Both the position numbers and the translations under genes were made by a program. Positions 17,821-25,508 of a DNA stretch of 64,000 nt are shown piece after piece. Position 1 is the first letter of the stretch, and each line of letters opens with the position of its first letter. A model generated the notes under the pieces. The model was not told where the DNA came from. It was given only the letters and a program-made list of their open reading frames with translations, and did not search any database. Source of the stretch: JAJPKK01 sp963747835 (lineage in GTDB: Bacteria; Pseudomonadota; Alphaproteobacteria; Rhizobiales; Xanthobacteraceae); NCBI GenBank assembly GCA_963747835.1, contig CAVVGO010000005.1:1116001-1180000 (forward strand), written 5' to 3'.

Positions 17821-18741
17821 TCACACACATTGGGGGTCATTTCTAAAATATTCAATATTTTCAATGAGTGGCTCTTCTGATCCAAGCGTCAGATGATTAG
17901 GCAAATTAAGTCTAGCGATGCTTTTCATCTTGAAGTCCATATTACGATACTGAGTCTTGATAGACTGGGCTCTGTCTGATCCACTCCGTTCCAGGATCGA
18001 TCTGACCTTTCGAGGGATTGAGGCGCGGTAGCGGTCAACAAATGAAGTTGTAGTCTTCCCTCGATATATATTCCGGTCCTGCTTTACGGCTTGTCTGATG
18101 ACCTTGACTGAGTATTTATCACTAACATCGGACCATCCGATCCATTTTACAAACAACGCGGATGGATCAAGGTCAACCAACTGGCTCGCCATGTAGACAT
18201 TTGCCCTTTTGCAGGATTGCGCGCGGTAAAACTTGAGTTCGAGATGAACACACGGATGGCCTGTGATTTTGCTCGGCTTGTCCGAGTAGACCAGCATATC
18301 TCTGTTGCTTCGACGTTTACGTTGTTTTTGGTTTATCCAGTAGGTGCCGTGATCCAAATCGTGCATTTTGCCTTTTCCCCATTTGAGTACGAGGTGTTGT
18401 TTTATCAGATCGCTAAATACTTCAATTTGTTCGATTGCTGGAAAGAAATCTACTGCAATATCGAACCGTGACAGCGTGGCTCTGTAATCGAGTTGCCAGC
18501 GGTCGAGTTCCATCAACACGGAAATCGATGGTTTCTGGACAGTCAGTCGAAAACCATGCTCTTTCACGGGCGTTGTCCTGAGCGCGCGACTGCAAACTTG
18601 CGTCATCCGTTTGCGGATGCCGAGCGGCAAGTATCCACGAAAAAATAGCTCGACTGTGTCGACGTAGGCAACTTGCTTGATGCCCGCAAAGGGGTCTGGT
18701 ATATTATTCATAGCCGCGCTGACTCCGCGGTTTGTTTTCAT
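17821..18741 (-). CDS. Unknown island protein, possibly replication-initiator-like
   Basis: 306 residues. Segments QVAYVDTVELFFRGYLPLGI, RATLSRFDIAVDFFPAIEQI and HPCVHLELKFYRAQSCKRAN recall the layout of phage and plasmid rolling-circle initiators (RFDxAxDF, then an RLE/HLE-K-Y strand), but an HUH pair and the tyrosine context cannot be fixed by eye. It is basic and AT-rich, in line with DNA work. The start at 18741 lacks a clear ribosome binding site; Met11 (MNNIPDPF) is an alternative. Its place between the excision/integration genes and the packaging genes suits a replication function. Confidence 0.5.
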   Translation of the reverse strand: MKTNRGVSAAMNNIPDPFAGIKQVAYVDTVELFFRGYLPLGIRKRMTQVCSRALRTTPVKEHGFRLTVQKPSISVLMELDRWQLDYRATLSRFDIAVDFFPAIEQIEVFSDLIKQHLVLKWGKGKMHDLDHGTYWINQKQRKRRSNRDMLVYSDKPSKITGHPCVHLELKFYRAQSCKRANVYMASQLVDLDPSALFVKWIGWSDVSDKYSVKVIRQAVKQDRNIYRGKTTTSFVDRYRASIPRKVRSILERSGSDRAQSIKTQYRNMDFKMKSIARLNLPNHLTLGSEEPLIENIEYFRNDPQCV

Positions 18742-18750
18742 TCACTGACT

Positions 18751-18775
18751 GACCCCCCGTTCGTCGCGGGGGGTC
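18751..18775. terminator. Stem-loop between two leftward island genes
   Basis: GACCCCCCG pairs perfectly with CGGGGGGTC around TTCGTCG, a nine-base GC-rich stem. On the plus strand it is followed by TTATTCTATT, weakly terminator-like; in the direction of the local genes (minus) no T run follows, so it may attenuate or stabilise rather than end transcription. Confidence 0.5.
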
Positions 18776-18787
18776 TTATTCTATTGC

Positions 18788-19048
18788 CTAGAAGTAAATA
18801 ATCGAACTGGCAGGCCTTGATTGATCAACCGTCGAAAGGGTTTGCGCGGAAAAGAACAGGGCGATGTCATCCAGAGTGGCATCGAGGCGCTCCCCAAGCA
18901 CGAGGCAGTTAAGATTCGCGTCTACCAGCATGTAGTCGCCGAGGTTATCTAAGTCGCACTTCCGTGCACGTGACTTACGGATATAGCACCCGTGTCGCTC
19001 GGCTAAGCGACGGATACGGCTCTCCTGATTCTTCACTGAATGGTTCAT
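18788..19048 (-). CDS. Small conserved-type hypothetical protein
   Basis: 86 residues, MNHSVKNQESRIRRLAERHG, then LDNLGDYMLVDANLNCLVLG and LDATLDDIALFF. The pattern basic helix, 'DNLGxYMLVDAxxNxxVxGxRxDxTLDD' is one I recognise from many small proteins in Rhizobiales genomes and their mobile elements, with no assigned role. It sits in the leftward small-gene run, 13 bases after the preceding gene. Cytoplasmic. Confidence 0.7.
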   Translation of the reverse strand: MNHSVKNQESRIRRLAERHGCYIRKSRARKCDLDNLGDYMLVDANLNCLVLGERLDATLDDIALFFSAQTLSTVDQSRPASSIIYF

Positions 19049-19061
19049 TGTTTGATATTCC

Positions 19062-19286
19062 CTAGTTGATCGCGTTATCTACCCTATGCCGCTTGCATTG
19101 TTGCGCCTCTTCGTTCGCGAACGTCAGACATTCCACCAGGATTGGTCGCAACAACTCATCGCAACTGCGCGTCTCTCTCATCATAAGTTTAGCGAGCTCC
19201 TCTACAGAGGCTTGTGGGTTATCTGATTTAAGTCGGAGTAGAACTGCGCGTGGATTATTCGTACCATTTTGCTTTTGATCACTCAT
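19062..19286 (-). CDS. Small hypothetical protein
   Basis: 74 residues, hydrophilic and helical (ASVEELAKLMMRETRSCDEL, LVECLTFANEEAQQCKRHR). GGAG lies seven bases before the ATG, and the start overlaps the end of the 40-residue coupled gene upstream. No domain recognised; possibly a DNA-binding accessory or antirepressor-sized protein, but that is only a guess from size. Confidence 0.55.
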   Translation of the reverse strand: MSDQKQNGTNNPRAVLLRLKSDNPQASVEELAKLMMRETRSCDELLRPILVECLTFANEEAQQCKRHRVDNAIN

Positions 19287-19401
19287 GGTGATTCTCCTTG
19301 TCCGTGCAGAATCGCACGCCGGGTACCACCGTGTAAGAAGGCATCGAGCTTGCGATCAGCGGCAGGTTCGGAGCCGAGACGACGGCAAAATCGTGCTCCA
19401 T
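19279..19401 (-). CDS. Translationally coupled 40-residue protein
   Basis: MEHDFAVVSAPNLPLIASSM to TDKENHHE. Its ATG overlaps the TAA of the excisionase-like gene (TAATG) and its end overlaps the start of the next gene by eight bases. That double overlap is the main reason to believe it. No homology recognised. Confidence 0.5.
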   Translation of the reverse strand: MEHDFAVVSAPNLPLIASSMPSYTVVPGVRFCTDKENHHE

Positions 19402-19625
19402 TAGCGTTCATCGGACGCTTCCTCGACGAGAGCCATTACATCGCGCGCGCGATAGAACGCCATAGCGGATGGCGATCGGGTCAATCGTATTGGTTGGAGG
19501 CGCCCCGCTTTTTCCAGGCGACGGACGAAAGAAATATCCACATTGCCCAACATCCGGGCAACCTGTTGGCGCGTAAAGAGTAGCGGCGCGTCCGGTGTTT
19601 GAGACGATTTGGGATTGGATTTCAT
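19401..19625 (-). CDS. Excisionase-like helix-turn-helix protein
   Basis: 74 residues with a MerR/AlpA-type winged-helix pattern: LLFTRQQVARMLGNVDISFV, RRLEKAGRLQPIRL and a C-terminal FYRARDVMALVEE that matches the 'wing plus final helix' of excisionases and helix_turn_helix_17 proteins. The short length and the place in the integrase-proximal gene run support a recombination-directionality or regulatory role. Specific DNA target unknown; AATCAATG repeats near both island ends would be candidates. Confidence 0.65.
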   Translation of the reverse strand: MKSNPKSSQTPDAPLLFTRQQVARMLGNVDISFVRRLEKAGRLQPIRLTRSPSAMAFYRARDVMALVEEASDER

Positions 19626-19725
19626 GATGGGCCTTCCCTCAATAGATCACGTTGGGATGCCCCGATATTTCATGATTTCAAGGTAAGATGGTGCCAAAAA
19701 ATACCCGAATTATTTTGCGTGATCG

Positions 19726-20199
19726 TTAGGCTGATTTGTTCTTTCGCCTTGCAGTCCGTCTCAAAGCAGCGCGGATGTTGTCGCGGGTGGCGCCTTTCAG
19801 GTCATGCCCGTCTTCACCACGCTGATCCATCACTTTGTCGATCAGGAGGTCCAACTTGCCTTTAGGGGCAGCCTTGTTACCGTATTCCCGTACTTGCAGC
19901 CTTCGCACATCATAGGCAATTTGGCGCACTGCCTCGGTCACTGGGGCAGGATCAGAACCACGAGGGCGACCTCTCTGCTTAAGCTGAATGCGCCGAGAAA
20001 TAAGGTCCGCAAGCTTCCTCCGGTTTTCCTGGGATAGTGGGGTGTCCGACAAGAGGTACTCACAAAGCGGCTGTGCATCTCCACGGTAGGCACAACTGAC
20101 GTGGTCATCGAACGAGTACATCATTAGCCGCTTGGATAGGGACTGCTGCCTGTGCACGACGTCGTACACCTGGCCGGGGCGCCGCGTTTGTTTACTCAT
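19726..20199 (-). CDS. Hypothetical protein coupled to the integrase
   Basis: 157 residues, strongly basic, start overlapping the integrase stop by four bases (ATGA). SKRLMMYSFDDHVSCAYRGD, then a stretch LSQENRRKLADLISRRIQLK, GRPRGSDPAP and a C-terminal basic helix RDNIRAALRRTARRKNKSA. Probably a DNA-associated protein; no fold recognised. Co-translation with the integrase suggests a role in element maintenance. Confidence 0.65.
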   Translation of the reverse strand: MSKQTRRPGQVYDVVHRQQSLSKRLMMYSFDDHVSCAYRGDAQPLCEYLLSDTPLSQENRRKLADLISRRIQLKQRGRPRGSDPAPVTEAVRQIAYDVRRLQVREYGNKAAPKGKLDLLIDKVMDQRGEDGHDLKGATRDNIRAALRRTARRKNKSA

Positions 20200-21398
20200 G
20201 ATGCCTTGACCCCCCGTCGACGCCTCTGCAGCGCAACGACGTTCGCCTTTGGGGGATCGACGATCGTTTCGATAAGCGCGGCGAGGCGGTTCAATGCATC
20301 GGCTTTCTGTTCGTCATATCGGTGCCGATCATAAACTCCCTCGACGCCGGGGATCGCGTGGCCTAGGACACGCTCGGCAATGTCGGGTCGCACGTCGGCG
20401 CGACTCATTAGACTGCGTGCGGTTCTCCGCAAATCATGGATGACCCAGGGCGCCATATCCGAGAGCTTTTCATCGAGTTCTTGTTTGCGCTGCGACCAGG
20501 AATTGAAGCACTTCTTGCTGCCGCTCGCGAATACGTGAGGATTCTTATCAATTCGCGGCTGAGCTTGTATGACATCGAGAGCGATTTGCGGGAGTGCTAT
20601 TTTTCCGGCGTTGCCCTTCTCGCGTTCCTCGCTTGCAATTGTCCACACACCATTAGAGATTTCTTCCCACCGCATGGTCGCGATCTTCTCGCGCCGTTGC
20701 GCCGTAAGCAGCAAGATCTTCACAATAGCTCCGAAGGTCCCCGCATCGACGGCGGCTTTCCACAGGGCTCGAATTTCATCATCATCGAGGATGCGGTCAC
20801 GTGCCTTTGGCTTGTTCCTCTTCATGCCTTTGACGATCGGCGAGACGTAATCCTCGTTGCAACTCTGGTGCCAATTCATGATGCCGCGAATGATCGCCAG
20901 TACCGCGTCCGCCTGCGTGGGGCTGTAATCATCGGCAATGCGATCGAGGAATTCGTTCACCTCGCGCCGGCGAATTTCAAGGAAAGGCCGATCTTTCCAT
21001 TTCGGATAGACGTAACGCTCCAACATCCACTCGATCTGGGGTTGCGACCGCAACTTGTTTGCCTCGACATGGCGCTTTACCCAATTCCCAGCTATGTCCT
21101 TGAAGGTTCCGACCTCCGCCTGCGCCTCAAATTTTTGTGGATTCTGCCAGTAGTCTCGAGCTTTCGCTCGGGCGTCCTTGACGGTCGTGACGGGATAGGT
21201 GCCGAGCTTATGCGACCGCGCCTTGCCGTTCCGATAGGTTAGGACGCGGAAGGTTTTGGAACCTCCGTAGCTTACGACCAGGACAAGGGCGAGGCCGCGT
21301 TCCATAGTGTCGACGTAAGAAATTTGCTTTTGCTCGCTGTCCTTTCGCGGAAGGCTGACGTTGCGAACGAACGCGTCGGTGATGCTTTTGCTGGGCAT
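20196..21398 (-). CDS. int: Site-specific tyrosine recombinase (P4-type integrase)
   Basis: 400 residues. The N-terminal domain of the DUF4102/P4 type (GLALVLVVSYGGSKTFRVLT, RSHKLGTYPVTTVKDARAKA) is followed by a SAM-like core-binding domain (about 95-190) and the catalytic domain: first Arg in TAQRREKIATM, HDLRRTARSLM (His and second Arg), LGHAIPGVEGVYDRHRY with the His and the nucleophilic Tyr. All conserved residues are present, so the enzyme is likely active. It lies 177 bases from the right 45-bp repeat, oriented inward. Integrases of this type commonly use tRNA 3' ends, in keeping with tRNA-Arg here. Confidence 0.95.
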   Translation of the reverse strand: MPSKSITDAFVRNVSLPRKDSEQKQISYVDTMERGLALVLVVSYGGSKTFRVLTYRNGKARSHKLGTYPVTTVKDARAKARDYWQNPQKFEAQAEVGTFKDIAGNWVKRHVEANKLRSQPQIEWMLERYVYPKWKDRPFLEIRRREVNEFLDRIADDYSPTQADAVLAIIRGIMNWHQSCNEDYVSPIVKGMKRNKPKARDRILDDDEIRALWKAAVDAGTFGAIVKILLLTAQRREKIATMRWEEISNGVWTIASEEREKGNAGKIALPQIALDVIQAQPRIDKNPHVFASGSKKCFNSWSQRKQELDEKLSDMAPWVIHDLRRTARSLMSRADVRPDIAERVLGHAIPGVEGVYDRHRYDEQKADALNRLAALIETIVDPPKANVVALQRRRRGVKAS

Positions 21399-21846
21399 TG
21401 CCTGCCTCCATAATCAATGCAATAATCAATGTAACCGACCTGCAATGAATTTTCTAGGAATGACACGCGATTTCGCGATTTATTGCGGTAACATATTGAA
21501 ATAATTGATGTATTGTTACGAGGTTGCAGCCGAATGACGCGATTTGTGAGGCGTTGAGTAGGCTGCCGTTCTTTCTTCGAATCTGAGGGTCGGGAGTTCG
21601 AATCTCTCCGAGCGCGCCAATGACAATTCCAACCTGTCGGCGCTTGCCACATCCCCCGGTGCGCCCCCAGTACCCCAAATAGCCGACGACTTTGTGCGCC
21701 GCACAAGTCGGCAGAGTCGGGCCCATAACTGGCCTCACGCAGTGCAGCAAAACGCAACGGCGAAAATCCGTGCCCGTGGCACCTGGCCCGTCGCAGATGG
21801 AGACTTGGCTCGTTGCGCGTCGCGTCGAAAGACTTTTGCATGAGCC
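21399..21846. other. Integrase upstream region and island right end, no gene
   Basis: Two direct copies of AATCAATG (21412-21419, 21424-21431) lie 14-33 bases before the integrase start, where they could act as operator or recombinase arm sites; the same octamer occurs twice just inside the left end. The right attachment repeat is at 21575-21619. From 21620 to 21846 I see no gene. Confidence 0.5.
21575..21619. repeat. attR: right 45-bp repeat, tRNA-Arg 3' end only
   Basis: An exact copy of 4086-4130. The tRNA 5' half is absent upstream, so this is not a tRNA gene but the mark left by site-specific integration. Confidence 0.93.
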
Positions 21847-23394
21847 TCACTCCGGCAGCCCGGCCGTGCGAAGAGCATCGGACAAGGGGCCGGATAGCGC
21901 GGCCACGGCACCGACGCCAACACAGTGCCTCGCTATCTTGAAGCCGGGCTGGACTGCCAGCAGCCGTGCGACGGTTGTTCTGGCTTCGTCGAGCCTTCCG
22001 AGTGCGGCGAGTGTCGCTGCGAGCGTCATGTAGCAGACGCTGAAAGCCGGATTGCACTGAATGCCCAGGCGAGCAGCATTCGCGGCCGCCTCAAAACGCT
22101 CGCGTTGGAAATGGGCGAGAGAGATCGCAAGCCTGGCGACGAAGTTCCATGAATCGAAGGGGCTCAGGCGGAGCGCCTTCTCGCCCCAATCGATCGAGCG
22201 CTCGGCTTCACCGCCCCACGCCAGCACGATGCTGCCGAGATTGAAGGCGACCGCATAGGAGGGGCTGATGGCCATCGCCGCCTCGAATGCCGCAACCGCA
22301 GCGGCGAAGTCGTGCTCGACCAGTCCGATGGCCATCCCGGCCATGGCCAAGGCACGGGCATTGTCGTGGCCATAGGTGATCGCGGCGTGTGCATGGTGGA
22401 TCGCGGCGGTGCGATCCTCCTCGTGCATTCCGCCACGGATGAACAGGTTCTGATGCAAGATAGCCGCGTAGCCGTGTGCCATTGCGTAATCCGGTTCGAT
22501 CGCCAGCGCGCGTTCGAGCAAGGGCAGGGCCTTGGCAGCGGAATCCGGCATGAACGTTGCAATCGAGTGCACCTGCAAGACGAGATCGTAAGCATCGAGG
22601 CTTTCGAGCCGCTTGCGCTTGACGCGCTCGATCTCCGCGGAGCGCAAGTTCGGTTCGATAGCGCCGACCACCGCGGTGGTGATCTCATCCTGCATTGCAA
22701 AAACGTCACTGAGCGGGCGATCGAACCTGTCGGCCCACAGATGCGCGCCGGTCGCGGCATCGATCAGCTGCCCCGTGACCCGCACTCTGTCGGCGGCTCT
22801 GCGCACGCTGCCTTCCAGGATGTAGCGCACGCCCAGCTCGCGCGCCGCTTGCCGAACGTCGACCGCGCGTCCCTTGTAAGTGAAGCTCGAGTTGCGCGCC
22901 ATTACAAACAGCCAGCGCAGGCGCGACAGGGCTATAATGATCTCCTCGACCAGGCCGTCGGCGAAGTACTCCTGCTCCGGATCGCCGCTCATATTTTGGA
23001 ACGGCAAGATTGCGATCGATGGCTTCTCGTTGATCGCAAACGGCTCCGGTACCCGCGTTGCGGTCCCGTTGGACTCTAACTTGGTCACGACCGGTCCGAT
23101 AAAGCGATAGCCTCTCCGGGGGAGGGTCTCGATCCAGCTTTTGCCATCAGGCTCCTCGCCCAGGGCTCGGCGCAGCGCGCCAATTTGGACGGTCAGGTTG
23201 CTCTCGTCGACCGCGAGGCCGGGCCACGTGGCCTCGATCATCGCTTCCTTCGAAACCGGCGCCCCCGGCCGCTCGATCAGCACCCGCAGAAGGACGACAG
23301 CCCGACGTCCAAGCGGCAGAGGCTGTTCGCCCCGAGAAAGTACGTCCAATTCGGCGTTGAGTTTGAATGACCCAAAGGTGTAAATCGCCCCCAT
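21847..23394 (-). CDS. CadC-like winged-helix regulator with TPR domain
   Basis: 515 residues. N terminus: OmpR/PhoB-type winged helix as in CadC (FGSFKLNAELDVLSRGEQPL, RPGAPVSKEAMIEATWPGLA, ESNLTVQIGALRRALGE, LPRRGYRFIGPV, residues about 5-100). Middle: the TolB-like/adenylate-cyclase-associated segment (SIAILPFQNMSGDPEQEYFA to SVRRAADRVRVTGQLIDAAT). C terminus: tetratricopeptide repeats (about 270-500) such as ALPLLERALAIEPDYAMAHG. No transmembrane segment, so it acts in the cytoplasm, unlike CadC itself. It is divergent from the substrate-binding protein gene at 23523 with a 128-base spacer, and may regulate it. Full length, no damage. Confidence 0.9.
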   Translation of the reverse strand: MGAIYTFGSFKLNAELDVLSRGEQPLPLGRRAVVLLRVLIERPGAPVSKEAMIEATWPGLAVDESNLTVQIGALRRALGEEPDGKSWIETLPRRGYRFIGPVVTKLESNGTATRVPEPFAINEKPSIAILPFQNMSGDPEQEYFADGLVEEIIIALSRLRWLFVMARNSSFTYKGRAVDVRQAARELGVRYILEGSVRRAADRVRVTGQLIDAATGAHLWADRFDRPLSDVFAMQDEITTAVVGAIEPNLRSAEIERVKRKRLESLDAYDLVLQVHSIATFMPDSAAKALPLLERALAIEPDYAMAHGYAAILHQNLFIRGGMHEEDRTAAIHHAHAAITYGHDNARALAMAGMAIGLVEHDFAAAVAAFEAAMAISPSYAVAFNLGSIVLAWGGEAERSIDWGEKALRLSPFDSWNFVARLAISLAHFQRERFEAAANAARLGIQCNPAFSVCYMTLAATLAALGRLDEARTTVARLLAVQPGFKIARHCVGVGAVAALSGPLSDALRTAGLPE

Positions 23395-23522
23395 CGCAAA
23401 ACTCGGCCTCAGTTCGGAAACGTTTTCGAGTTTTTTTGGAACAACTTCACAACTCTCGTTCGGATAGGAAGGATATTGTCGGCGTCAGTCGTCACAAATC
23501 CACTTGAAGCAAGGAGAACGCC

Positions 23523-24947
23523 ATGTCTGCAATGCCCGACCGCATCGCTGCGCTATTGGGGTTTCTGCAGCTCGGCGTGCTGCCTCCAAGCATACAGCGG
23601 CTGAGGGAGGCGGTCAGCTCAATTCGCACCCGTCGTCGCCGCGTCTCGCGGCCATCCCGCCTGGTCTCCGCCATCCCGGTGCGGCTCGATCAGGCTCGAG
23701 CGGTAGGGGTCGCAGCAGCGGCACTCCTTTATGCCGTTTTTACCTCCGCACTGGCTTGCTCACCCGCGTCCGCCCAATCGCCGATCAAGATCGGGTTCAG
23801 CATGGCCCTCACGGGAGGTCTATCGCCGAACGGCAGGCCCGCTCTGATTGCGATGAAGATTTGGGAAGCGGATGTTAATGCGCGTGGTGGCCTTCTCGGT
23901 CGGCCGGTGCAGCTCGTCTACTACGACGACCAAAGCAATCCCACGAATGTTCCCGGCATTTATACGAAGCTGCTCGATGTCGACAAAGTCGATCTCGTGG
24001 TTGGCCCCTACGCGACGAATTTGGTCGCTCCCGCCATGCCGGTGATCATGCAACGCAATTTGGTGTTTACTGGTCTGTACGGGTTCGACGTCAATAGCGA
24101 TTTTCACTATCCGCGGTATTTCTCGTTCATGCCGACGGGACAGGACTCGCGGAAGGCTCTGTCACAAGGCTTTTTCGAGGCCGCAAAGTCGATTAGTCCA
24201 AAACCGGAGACGGTCGCTATCGTGGCTGCGGATGCGGAGTTTTCCCGTAACGCAGTCGATGGCGCGCGTGTCAACGCGCAAGCTGCCGGATTGAAGATCG
24301 TCTATGACAAGACCTATCCGCCCTCGACTGTCGACTTCACCACGATCCTGCGCGCGATCCGGGCGACGAATGCCGACATCGTCTATGTGGCTTCCTATCC
24401 CATCGATACGGTCGGCATGGTGCGAGCCGCGAAAGAGCTCGGCCTGAAGGTTAAGCAATTCGGCGGCAGCATGGTGGGCTTGCAGACCACGTCGATCAAG
24501 ACCCAGCTCGGTCCGCTGCTGAACGGCATCGTGACCTTTGATTTTTGGCTTCCGGCGCCATCAATGCAATTCCCCGGCGTGCTCGACCTGTTGAAGAAAT
24601 ATCAGGCGAAGGTCACGGGCGAAGGTGTTGATCCGCTCGGCTACGTGATGGCCCCGATGGCCTATGCGGAGATGCAGGTGATGGGCGATGCCGTGGAAGG
24701 CACGAAGAGCCTCGATGCCGGCAAGCTTGCGGACTACATCCACCAGCACGAATTTTCGACCGTCGCGGGCAAGATCGCGTTCGCCGAATCCGGCGAGTGG
24801 AAGACGCCCCGCGTTCTCACCGTGCAGTTTCAGCATGTGAATGGGAATGGCCTCGATCAGTTCAGGGATACCTCGGCCGAAGTCATCGTGTCCCCCGACA
24901 TCTACAAAACGGGCCTGGCAGTCCTGCCTTGGGTTGAGGGTCCTTGA
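23523..24947 (+). CDS. ABC transporter substrate-binding protein, branched-chain amino acid type
   Basis: 474 residues of the periplasmic-binding-protein type I (Peripla_BP_6) family: IKIGFSMALTGGLSPNGRPA, MKIWEADVNARGGLLGRPVQ, and VDLVVGPYATNLVAPAMPV. A signal segment (VGVAAAALLYAVFTSALACSPASAQ) is found only at residues about 61-86, after an unusual 60-residue basic N-terminal extension. The ATG at 23523 has AAGGAG correctly placed, so the extension may be real or the gene start may have moved after a rearrangement. No permease or ATPase genes accompany it; it is an orphan binding protein in a region of integration scars. Ligand unknown. Confidence 0.85.
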   Translation: MSAMPDRIAALLGFLQLGVLPPSIQRLREAVSSIRTRRRRVSRPSRLVSAIPVRLDQARAVGVAAAALLYAVFTSALACSPASAQSPIKIGFSMALTGGLSPNGRPALIAMKIWEADVNARGGLLGRPVQLVYYDDQSNPTNVPGIYTKLLDVDKVDLVVGPYATNLVAPAMPVIMQRNLVFTGLYGFDVNSDFHYPRYFSFMPTGQDSRKALSQGFFEAAKSISPKPETVAIVAADAEFSRNAVDGARVNAQAAGLKIVYDKTYPPSTVDFTTILRAIRATNADIVYVASYPIDTVGMVRAAKELGLKVKQFGGSMVGLQTTSIKTQLGPLLNGIVTFDFWLPAPSMQFPGVLDLLKKYQAKVTGEGVDPLGYVMAPMAYAEMQVMGDAVEGTKSLDAGKLADYIHQHEFSTVAGKIAFAESGEWKTPRVLTVQFQHVNGNGLDQFRDTSAEVIVSPDIYKTGLAVLPWVEGP

Positions 24948-25289
24948 GGATTGATGGGCGCGTCAGAAGACCGGCGATCTTCCCGTCCCGCTGCCGGTCG
25001 AAATTCGAGCTTGTGATCAAACTCAAGATCGCGGAGGCGCTTGGCATCGACTGCCTGCGTCATCACTGGCGACTGCCGACGAGGTGACCGAATAGGCGGA
25101 GACCCTCGAGAAGTTGTTATGCCGACACTTGCAACTCTGCGCTCGGCCCCAGGACAGCTTCGGGTCACGAACGGCTGTGCAGGTCGCCCGACCGGCACGT
25201 CCGCAGTAGCCCTGCTGGCCGAAGTGCACGACTGGCGCAATTCTGATGCTCGCGGCTCGATAAATTCCTTCGTAATCACGCTCGACAAA

Positions 25290-25322
25290 CGTCCAACAAA
25301 GCGTCCAACATTCCGTCCAACA
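25290..25322. repeat. Three direct CGTCCAACA repeats, 12-bp period
   Basis: Copies start at 25290, 25302 and 25314. They are evenly spaced at just over one helical turn, close to the att-like sequence. Their layout is like recombinase arm sites, though a protein-coding origin (repeated Arg-Pro-Thr codons) cannot be excluded. Confidence 0.5.
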
Positions 25323-25372
25323 TGCCGCGACGCCGAGCTTACAAGTCATTTGATTCTCTTGCAAATTTCTTA

Positions 25373-25397
25373 AGTCCGACGCCCTCCGAGCGCGCCA
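25373..25397. repeat. Degenerate third copy of the tRNA-Arg 3' end (att-like)
   Basis: It matches tRNA positions 4106-4130 at 21 of 25 bases, with the last 14 (CTCCGAGCGCGCCA) identical. It points the same way as the two perfect repeats and suggests an older integration at the same tRNA. Confidence 0.55.
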
Positions 25398-25508
25398 GAA
25401 AAAACAAAGACTTATCTGAGGCTTTGGATTGAAAGTCTTCCCAGAAATTGCAGTTGGGAAGACCATGGGAAGATTTGCGGCGAAATCCCGACGGAGGAGG
25501 TAAGAGTC

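Larger units (their letters stand above)
4086..21619. mobile_element. Integrated genomic island at tRNA-Arg (satellite-like or reduced prophage)
   Basis: The island is bounded by perfect 45-bp direct repeats of the tRNA-Arg 3' end. It carries a tyrosine integrase adjacent to the right repeat and is AT-richer than the flanks over much of its length. Contents from left: secreted unknown protein, XRE regulator, split SIR2 protein, IS5 remnant with IS21 insertion, small genes, phage-type unknown proteins, large terminase with probable small partner, unknown proteins, an excisionase-like HTH protein and the integrase. Portal, capsid, protease, tail and lysis genes are absent. Length (17.5 kb) and gene set suit a phage satellite or integrative defence island; a prophage that lost its morphogenesis block through the IS events at 10-13 kb is the alternative. 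Confidence 0.85.
24948..25508. other. Gene-free integration scar region
   Basis: Frames here are short and incoherent. It holds three direct repeats of CGTCCAACA at 12-base period (25290-25322) and, 50 bases on, a degenerate copy of the tRNA-Arg 3' end (25373-25397). About 24990-25090 resembles an intergenic sequence I associate with many Bradyrhizobium-like genomes, but I cannot confirm this. Confidence 0.4.

Noticed and set aside
21575..21619. Second tRNA-Arg gene
   Set aside because: Only the 3' 45 bases are present; no acceptor 5' strand or D arm precedes them.
25290..25322. CRISPR array
   Set aside because: Repeats are 9 bases with 3-base spacers and only three units; no cas genes anywhere in the window.
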